Positions 34,204 through 40,204 of a stretch of DNA of 40,204 nt are shown one piece after another (position 1 is the first letter of the stretch; every line of letters begins with the position of its first letter). The stretch comes from Planctomycetota bacterium. GTDB lineage: Bacteria; Planctomycetota; J058. Both the position numbers and the translations under genes were made by a program. The notes under the pieces were generated by a model that was not told where the DNA came from, searched no databases, and saw nothing but the letters and a program-made list of their open reading frames with translations. The DNA lies in the NCBI GenBank assembly GCA_019636275.1, contig JAHBXY010000079.1, forward strand, positions 1 to 40,204, read 5' to 3'.

Positions 34204-34760
34204 GTGAAGGGTGTGGTCTTCACCGAGTTCGTCGAGATGGTCGAGCGCTCGTTCTCGCCCGAGGTCATGGACCGCGTCCTCCTGCGCGTGGCGCCGGCCT
34301 CGGGGGGCGCCTACACCTCGGTGGGGACCTACCCGTTCGACGAGATGATGGCGCTCGTCCAGGGCGTGGCCGCCGAGGTCGGGCAGGAGGTCCCGGCGCT
34401 CCTGCGCGAGTTCGGCCGGCAGCTCTTCACCCAGTTCCAGCAGAAGTTCCCCGAGATCTTCGTCGAGGCGGCCGACGCGTTCGCCTTCCTCGAGCAGGTC
34501 GAGGGGATCATCCACGTCGAGGTGCGCAAGCTCTACCCGGACGCGGAGCTGCCGGCCTTCGAGATCCGTCGCGCCGGCCCCGACACGATGACGATGGTCT
34601 ACGACTCGCCGCGCGCGCTCTCCGCCTTCGGCGCCGGCCTCATGCTCGGCTGCTTCGAGCACTTCGGCGAGGCGGTCGAGGTCGCCGCCGAGGACCTGTC
34701 GGGGGGCGCCGGGACGAAGGTCCGCTTCACGCTCACGCGCCGCCCGTCCGCCGCGGCGTG

Positions 34761-34761
<1 letters not shown>
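34204..34761 (+). CDS. H-NOX (HNOB) heme nitric-oxide/oxygen sensor
   Basis: A 185-aa stand-alone H-NOX. It opens MKGVVFTEFVEMVE. It has the proximal heme ligand His104 in IIHVEVRKLYPDAELP and the heme-propionate motif YxSxR as YDSPR (133-137). In the characterised protein these are His102 and Tyr131-Arg135, so the spacing is the same. It binds NO (possibly O2) through ferrous heme and passes the signal by contact with a partner. GTG at 34204 has GGGAGGG upstream. The next gene, a histidine kinase with no sensor domain of its own, starts in its stop codon, the usual H-NOX partner arrangement. Confidence 0.92.
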
Positions 34762-35704
<943 letters not shown>

Positions 35705-35705
<1 letters not shown>

Positions 35706-35774
35706 CCCGGATCATGCACGACTGGAGGTCGTCACGTCACGTGAAGCCGAGCCAGGCGAGTGCATGATCCGGGC
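35705..35774. repeat. 15-bp perfect inverted repeat after the histidine kinase
   Basis: GCCCGGATCATGCAC (35705-35719) and its exact complement (35760-35774), 40 bases apart. The left arm begins at the last base of the histidine kinase stop codon. TAGCCCGGATC(A/G)TGC occurs again across the stop codon of the diiron gene (38456-38470, minus). It may be a tiny mobile element or a terminator within the operon. Confidence 0.6.
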
Positions 35775-35861
35775 GGTGCCCGAGCGAGGTGGCCGACGAC
35801 CTGGCGAGGGTCGTTCAGGGTTCCGTGCAGATCCGGTCCGGGCTTCGTCCCGAGGTCCTGA

Positions 35862-36245
35862 ATGACCCGAGCCAGGCTGCTCCTCGTCGAGGACGACGCC
35901 ATGAGCCGCGACATGCTCCAGCGGCGCCTCGAGCGGCGCGGCTACGAGGTCGTCCTGGCGACCAACGGCGAGGAGGCGGTGGCGGCGGCCCGGGTCGCGG
36001 CGCCGGACCTCGTGCTCATGGACCTGAGCCTGCCGCTGCTCGACGGCTGGAGCGCGACGCGCGCGCTCAAGGCCGACGCGGCCACGCGCGCCGTGCCCGT
36101 GATCGCGCTGACGGCGCACGCCATGAAGGGCGAGGAGGAGAAGGCGCTGGCGGCCGGGTGCGACGACTTCGACACGAAGCCCGTCGACCTGACGCGCCTC
36201 CTGGGCAAGGTCGAGGCGCTCCTGGCCCGCCGGGGGGGCGCGTGA
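35862..36245 (+). CDS. Single-domain response regulator
   Basis: A 127-aa stand-alone receiver. Asp11/Asp12, phospho-acceptor Asp54 (LVLMDLSLPL), Thr84 and Lys106 (TKPVD) are all present. With no output domain it acts like DivK or CheY, by binding a partner. ATG at 35862 has GAGG six bases upstream. It lies 156 bases after the histidine kinase and overlaps the AAA+ gene by four bases (GTGA), so the AAA+ protein is its likely target. An imperfect inverted repeat (GGGTCGTTCAGG / CCTGAATGACCC) spans its start. Confidence 0.93.
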   Translation: MTRARLLLVEDDAMSRDMLQRRLERRGYEVVLATNGEEAVAAARVAAPDLVLMDLSLPLLDGWSATRALKADAATRAVPVIALTAHAMKGEEEKALAAGCDDFDTKPVDLTRLLGKVEALLARRGGA

Positions 36246-37657
36246 ACGACGAGACGATCGACCTCGACGCCCTGCTCGCGCGCGAGGGCGGCGCGCGCGC
36301 GCCGGCGGCGCGGCCGGCGCTCGTGGTCCTGTGGACGCGCGAGGAGGACGACCGCGCGGGCGAGTGCGCGCCGCTGCCGCGCCCGGGCGAGCGGGCCGTG
36401 CTCGGCCGCGGCGACGGCCCGGCGCGGCTGACGCTCTACCGCCAGCGGCCGGGCTGGAGCGAGCCGCGGCCGCCGCTGGCCTCGCCCGGCGTGTCGCGCG
36501 AGCAGCTCGTCCTGGTCGGGGCGCGCGTCGAGCGGGCCGGCAAGGGCGCGCTGCGCGTCAACGGGCGCGAGGTCGAGGCGGCCGACCTGCGGCCGGGCGA
36601 CCTGGTCGAGGTCTCGGACCGGCTGCTCCTCCTGTGCGTCGAGCGGCCGGCGGTGTGGGCGGGCGAGGCCGGCGCGCACCCGTGGGGCGCGCCCGACGCC
36701 CACGGGCTCGTGGGCGAGTCGCCGGCCGCCTGGGCCCTGCGCGAGCGGCTGGCCTTCGTCGCCCGGCGCGCCGAGCACGTGCTCGTGCGCGGGCCGAGCG
36801 GCACGGGCAAGGAGCTCGTCGCCCGGGCCCTGCACCGCGGCTCGCCGCGCGGCAAGCGCGCGCTCGTGGCGCGCAACGCGGCGACGATCCCGCCGACGCT
36901 GGTCGACGCCGAGCTGTTCGGCAACGTGAAGGACTACCCGAACCCCGGCATGCTCGAGCGGCCGGGGCTGATCGGCGAGGCCAGCGGCTCGACCCTGTTC
37001 CTGGACGAGTTCGCCGAGCTGCCCGCGGAGCTGCAGGCGCACCTCCTGCGCGTGCTCGACGGGGGCGAGTACCACCGCCTGGGCGAGGCGCGGGCGCGCA
37101 CGGCCGACCTGCGGCTGGTCGCGGCGACGAACCGGCCGGAGGCGGCCCTCAAGCACGACGTGCTGGCGCGCCTGAAGCTGCGCGTCGAGGTGCCGGGGCT
37201 CGACGCCCGCCCCGAGGACGTGCCGCTGCTCGGGCGGCACCTCCTGGCCGGGATCGCCGCGAGCGACGCGGCGCTGGCGGCGCGGCTGTTCCCCGGCGGC
37301 GACCCCGCGCGCCCGCCGCGCTGGACGCCGGCCCTCGTGGCCGCGCTCGTGCGCCGGGCGTGGACGACGCACGTGCGCGAGCTGGAGGCGCTCCTGTGGG
37401 AGGCGCTTCAGCGCGGGCGCGACGGCCCGCTCGACGCGTGGGACGAGCTGCTCGCCGCGCCGGCGGCCGGCGCCCCGGGCGCGGCGGCCGTCGACCCGGA
37501 GACGCTCACGCGCGAGCAGGTGCAGGCCTGCCTCGACCGGCACGGCGGCCGCCAGGAGCCGGTGTGGCGCGAGCTGGGGCTGTCGAGCCGCTTCGTGCTC
37601 GCGCGGCTGGTGAAGCGCTGGGGGCTCGACGTGCGGGGGCGCGGGCGGGGCGAGTGA
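36242..37657 (+). CDS. FHA-AAA+ regulator related to sigma-54 activators, GAFTGA lost
   Basis: A 471-aa protein. FHA-like domain (about 48-135, VLGRGDGPARL, GVSREQLVLV, LRVNGREV). AAA+ domain (about 150-385) with Walker A GPSGTGKE (184-191), Walker B TLFLDEF (251-257) and RLVAATNRPE. C-terminal helical region with Fis-like HTH (about 425-465). Where sigma-54 activators have ELFG..KGAFTGA, it reads ELFGNVKDYPNPGMLERPGL, so the loop that contacts sigma-54 is replaced. It may remodel another target or act as a DNA-binding ATPase. The start is GTG at 36242, overlapping the receiver stop. FHA suggests input from a Ser/Thr kinase such as the divergent receiver-kinase. Confidence 0.88.
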   Translation: MNDETIDLDALLAREGGARAPAARPALVVLWTREEDDRAGECAPLPRPGERAVLGRGDGPARLTLYRQRPGWSEPRPPLASPGVSREQLVLVGARVERAGKGALRVNGREVEAADLRPGDLVEVSDRLLLLCVERPAVWAGEAGAHPWGAPDAHGLVGESPAAWALRERLAFVARRAEHVLVRGPSGTGKELVARALHRGSPRGKRALVARNAATIPPTLVDAELFGNVKDYPNPGMLERPGLIGEASGSTLFLDEFAELPAELQAHLLRVLDGGEYHRLGEARARTADLRLVAATNRPEAALKHDVLARLKLRVEVPGLDARPEDVPLLGRHLLAGIAASDAALAARLFPGGDPARPPRWTPALVAALVRRAWTTHVRELEALLWEALQRGRDGPLDAWDELLAAPAAGAPGAAAVDPETLTREQVQACLDRHGGRQEPVWRELGLSSRFVLARLVKRWGLDVRGRGRGE

Positions 37658-37714
37658 GCGTCAGGCGGTCACCGCCCACGGCGCAAACCAGAGCCAGGGC
37701 AGCTCGCGCGTCCG

Positions 37715-37975
37715 TCACTCGAGCTCTCGGAGCGCGAGCAGCACCGTCACCGGCAGGAGCGCGACGTCGGCGACGAAGCTGAAGGGAATGTCGAAGGGGG
37801 GGAAGTAGAAAGTAAAGCAGCCCTTGAAGCTGAACAGCGCTTCGATGTCGTAGCGAACCCCGCCCATGACTCTCCGACCGAGCGTACCTCCCCGCTGCAT
37901 GTCGCACAGGGTCCCGCAACCGGAGAACGACCCGCAGGCCACGAGCAGGCACGTCACCATGAGGCGCGACATCAC
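37715..37975 (-). CDS. YceK/YidQ-like small lipoprotein
   Basis: An 86-aa protein with a short signal and lipobox FSGC (Cys20), followed by GTLCDM, GVRYDIEAL and FDIPFSFVADVALLPVTVLL. The last stretch matches the YceK/YidQ family (DUF1375), conserved outer-membrane lipoproteins of unknown role. ATG at 37975 or the next codon. G+C is lower than in its neighbours, which may mean recent arrival. It stands alone between the AAA+ gene and a non-coding repeat region. Confidence 0.75.
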   Translation of the reverse strand: MMSRLMVTCLLVACGSFSGCGTLCDMQRGGTLGRRVMGGVRYDIEALFSFKGCFTFYFPPFDIPFSFVADVALLPVTVLLALRELE

Positions 37976-38126
37976 CCCTCCGGCGTCGGGGAAGCCAACC
38001 TCGTACGTGCAGCAGGGAACTCAGCACGACAGGCTGAATGTGCTCGTGGGAGCCAGCTCATGCAAGTCTTCGTGAGTCCGGGCTTGCGCCCCCGAGCGCC
38101 AGAGACGGCGAAGGTCACGCCGAGGA

Positions 38127-38173
38127 CGAAGAATCGAACCGCCAGGACGTCGTCCTGGCGGTTCAGTTCTTCG
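38127..38173. terminator. Large hairpin 1 (13-bp plus 7-bp stem)
   Basis: GAACCGCCAGGAC and its exact complement with loop GTC (38136-38164), extended by CGAAGAA/TTCTTCG after a 2x2 internal loop. It would be a strong structure in either direction: a bidirectional terminator or a repeat unit. Confidence 0.7.
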
Positions 38174-38175
38174 CG

Positions 38176-38226
38176 CTAGAGGGCCGGCCGGAAGGCCGCT
38201 TCGCGGCCATCCTGCCGGCCCTCTAG
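38176..38226. repeat. Large hairpin 2 (near-perfect 51-nt palindrome)
   Basis: CTAGAGGGCCGGC (38176-38188) and its exact complement (38214-38226). The inner part is also paired (GGA/TCC and GGCCGC/GCGGCC around TTC), with only two single mismatches. It starts two bases after hairpin 1. No gene is seen in the 492-base gap 37976-38467 that holds these hairpins. Confidence 0.7.
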
Positions 38227-38242
38227 CCTCATCGCTGATGCC

Positions 38243-38323
38243 GGGGGATCCGTGTTCTCGGCCGCTGCTGTCTTACATCTCGAGGACTTACGGGTGGATC
38301 GGCGGCCGAGCACAGGGACCCCC
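38243..38323. repeat. Imperfect inverted repeat 3
   Basis: GGGGGATCCGTGTTCTCGG (from 38243, arm to 38265) pairs with 38302-38323 with two mismatches and one gap. The 36-base centre contains CTTACATCTCGAGGACTTAC. Third hairpin in a row downstream of the diiron gene. Confidence 0.55.
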
Positions 38324-38467
38324 GGCCGGAGTCGGCCCGGCCCGGCCCGTCCAAGGCACCTGCCAGGCGCACTTCCGGCCGGGCCTCTGGCGGCGTCGCG
38401 GAGCGAGCGTTCGTGAAACGGGGGCCTGCCGCCCCGCTGTCATGGCCCCGCTCACGCACGATCCGGG

Positions 38468-39427
38468 CTACGAGAACATGGGCGCGACGGCCTCGAGCCT
38501 CGCGCGGGCGGCCGGGCCCAGGCAGCGCTCGACCGTGCCCAGGAACTCGGGGTGCGTCATGCCGGAGCCGAGGTAGGTCCAGCGCATGGCCTGGCGCTGG
38601 CGGTCGATCATGGCCTTGCGCTGGGCGTCGGGGAGGCGGCGGCCGATCGCGCGCTCGAGGGCCACGGCGTCGAACTCGGCCTGCTGGGCGATCCCGCCGT
38701 CGAGGAAGGCGCCGATGTCGAGGTAGCCGTCGAGGGCGCGCTCGCGCTCGTCGTCGTAGCAGGCCGCGGCCAGGGCCTCGACCATGAGCGTGTCGAGCTT
38801 GGCGTGCTGGGCCTCCTCCAGCCAGTGGTGCTTGAGCAGGCGCCGGAAGAGCGGGTCGACGCCGTCGTCGTCGTGCACGGCGTCGACGTAGTGGCGCTGG
38901 GTCATCCACTCGATCTGCAGGATCGCCAGGGCGACCGAGAGCGGGTGGTGCGAGAGGACGGCGCGGCCGATCTCCTCGGCCGGGCCGATCACGTCGCAGG
39001 GCGTGGTGAAGCCGGCGCGGAACATGTCGGCGAAGATGCGGAACAGGTGGATGTGCTTGGCCTCCTCGCCGGCGAGCTGCAGGAGCGCGCGCACGCACTC
39101 ATCGCCCTCGCCCAGGCGCGGGCGCACGTGGTCGAGGACGAAGGGCACGATGAACTCCTCGACGATCCCGAAGGTGCACAGGTAGCCGTGGCCGCGGATC
39201 TGGTTGAGGGCGAGGCGCTCGTCGGCCGAGAGGCCCTCGACGTCGGCCGTGCGGGCCAGCGACTCGGGCATGAACGGGCGGGTGAAGTCGAGCGAGCGGC
39301 CGCCGATCACGTCCTCGAGCTGCCAGCAGACCCGCTGGGACGTCGCCAGCAGGGCGCCGTAGCTGTAGCGCGGGCGGGGCAGGCGGGCGGTGGGCTCGTC
39401 GGAGCGGAGCATGCGTGCGGTCGTCAT
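38468..39427 (-). CDS. Ferritin-like diiron protein (AurF / R2-like oxygenase)
   Basis: A 319-aa mostly helical protein with two diiron half-sites: Glu90 or Glu91 (IVEEF) with E122-A-K-H125 (GEEAKHIHLF), and Glu173 (QIEW) with E205-A-Q-H208 (LEEAQHAKLD). This E, ExxH, E, ExxH layout fits ferritin-like di-iron carboxylate enzymes, closest by plan to AurF-type N-oxygenases. The substrate is unknown and no biosynthetic partners are beside it. ATG at 39427 has AGGAGGA upstream. It is divergent from the carbonic-anhydrase-like gene. Its TAG stop lies at the edge of a repeated CCCGGATC motif. Confidence 0.75.
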   Translation of the reverse strand: MTTARMLRSDEPTARLPRPRYSYGALLATSQRVCWQLEDVIGGRSLDFTRPFMPESLARTADVEGLSADERLALNQIRGHGYLCTFGIVEEFIVPFVLDHVRPRLGEGDECVRALLQLAGEEAKHIHLFRIFADMFRAGFTTPCDVIGPAEEIGRAVLSHHPLSVALAILQIEWMTQRHYVDAVHDDDGVDPLFRRLLKHHWLEEAQHAKLDTLMVEALAAACYDDERERALDGYLDIGAFLDGGIAQQAEFDAVALERAIGRRLPDAQRKAMIDRQRQAMRWTYLGSGMTHPEFLGTVERCLGPAARARLEAVAPMFS

Positions 39428-39615
39428 CGGGTCCTCCTCTTTCGTGCGTCGCGCCACCCCACGCGGCGCTCGAGGGGGCTCGGTGCGAGGCGCGTGCCGC
39501 CGCGGCTCGCCGACGGGCGAGCGGCTTACGACGCCCGACGGCGCCCCGCGCACGTGCGCGCACATGGGCGCGCATCGGGAGTTGACCGGCGGCCGCCGGC
39601 GCGGACGATGCGGCC

Positions 39616-40140
39616 ATGGCCACGCTCGAGCCCTACAAGGACGCCCGCCCCCAGGTCCACCCGGACGCCTACGTCCACGAGGACGCCACGCTGATCGGCG
39701 ACGTGGTCGTCGGCGCCGAGGCGTCGATCTGGCCCGCCGCCGTGCTCCGCGGCGACGACGGCCCGATCCGCATCGGGGCGCTCACGTCGATCCAGGACGG
39801 CAGCGTCGTGCACACGACGCGCGGCCAGAGCGAGGTGAACGTGGGCGCCCGCTGCACGGTCGGGCACAAGGTGATCCTGCACGGCTGCACGGTCGAGGAC
39901 GACTGCCTGATCGGCATGGGCGCGATCCTGCTCGACGGCGCCGTGATCGGCCGCGGCAGCCTCGTCGGCGCCGGCGCGCTCGTCACGCAGAACAAGGTGA
40001 TCCCCCCCGGCTCCCTCGTCCTGGGCAGCCCCGCCCGCGTCGTCCGCCCGTGCGGCGACAAGGAGCGGGCGCAGATCGAGCACGGCTGGCGCGAGTACCA
40101 GGAGCGCGGCCGCGAGTATCGCGAGCGCGACGCGCAATAG
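39616..40140 (+). CDS. Gamma-carbonic-anhydrase family protein (YrdA-like)
   Basis: A 174-aa left-handed beta-helix trimer protein. RGDDGPIRIG..TSIQDGSVVHT and VGHKVILHGCTVEDDCLIGM carry the conserved Arg45, Asp47, Gln60 and zinc ligands His66, His84 and His89. Family members are zinc/cobalt carbonic anhydrases or related hexapeptide proteins; activity varies, so only the fold and metal site are firm. The C-terminus is a charged helix. ATG at 39616 lacks a clear ribosome site. The gene is divergent from the diiron gene across 188 bases. Nothing was recognised in the last 64 bases of the window. Confidence 0.93.
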   Translation: MATLEPYKDARPQVHPDAYVHEDATLIGDVVVGAEASIWPAAVLRGDDGPIRIGALTSIQDGSVVHTTRGQSEVNVGARCTVGHKVILHGCTVEDDCLIGMGAILLDGAVIGRGSLVGAGALVTQNKVIPPGSLVLGSPARVVRPCGDKERAQIEHGWREYQERGREYRERDAQ

Positions 40141-40204
40141 GGCCTGTCTTCAAACTGGCAAACGTGCGATCGATACGCTCGAACCCACGGGTGGAATGGA
40201 ACCA

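Noticed and set aside
37976..38226. Short frames in the gap before the diiron gene
   Set aside because: They lie across perfect palindromes, lack start signals and show no protein-like sequence.

Overview
This is GC-rich bacterial DNA (roughly 70% or more G+C by eye) from a diderm with lipid A. BamA, a Skp-like chaperone and an LpxC-FabZ fusion are all present. Six Hanks-type Ser/Thr kinase genes, two of them joined to TPR regions and two to receiver domains, together with FHA proteins and the LpxC-FabZ fusion, fit Planctomycetota best. Myxococcota or a related lineage is the main alternative. This placement is inference; no rRNA gene is in the window.

Layout. 1-10.7 kb is a signalling block: a partial kinase, tRNA-Ile, then a minus-strand operon of kinase-TM-TPR, receiver-kinase, zinc-ribbon/FHA/DUF4388 protein and a lipoprotein amidase. 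A receptor-like kinase is divergent from it. 10.7-15.2 kb holds tRNA-Gln and a housekeeping operon (glmU, prs, rplY, rpsF, rpsR, rplI) closed by a strong terminator. 15.2-19.2 kb holds a repeat element and dnaB carrying two inteins. 19.4-22.0 kb is a kinase-TPR gene that appears split by frameshifts. 22.1-29.2 kb holds a second copy of the repeat element with an 8-bp target duplication, then bamA, a PilZ gene, skp, lpxC-fabZ and a Gfo/Idh/MocA oxidoreductase (envelope biogenesis). 29.2-32.7 kb is rpsB, tsf, pyrH, frr. 32.8-37.7 kb is a second signalling block: a receiver-kinase, and divergent from it H-NOX, histidine kinase, receiver and an FHA-AAA+ protein. 37.7-40.2 kb holds a small lipoprotein, three large hairpins, a diiron protein and a gamma-carbonic-anhydrase-like protein.

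Points of most interest: (1) a ~235-240 bp inverted-repeat element, two copies, whose arms carry variable TTCCCG/CGGGAA hexamer arrays; one copy has perfect 20-bp ends and a perfect 8-bp direct duplication, so it looks mobile, and it may derive from a four-helix-bundle-protein element; (2) a DnaB interrupted both in its P-loop by a large endonuclease intein containing HTH-like segments and, further on, by a natural mini-intein; (3) an H-NOX / histidine kinase / receiver / FHA-AAA+ operon whose AAA+ protein lacks GAFTGA, so its output may not be sigma-54 activation.

Several start sites (kinases, bamA) have -10-like hexamers only 6-12 bases upstream of the start codon, suggesting leaderless or near-leaderless transcripts.
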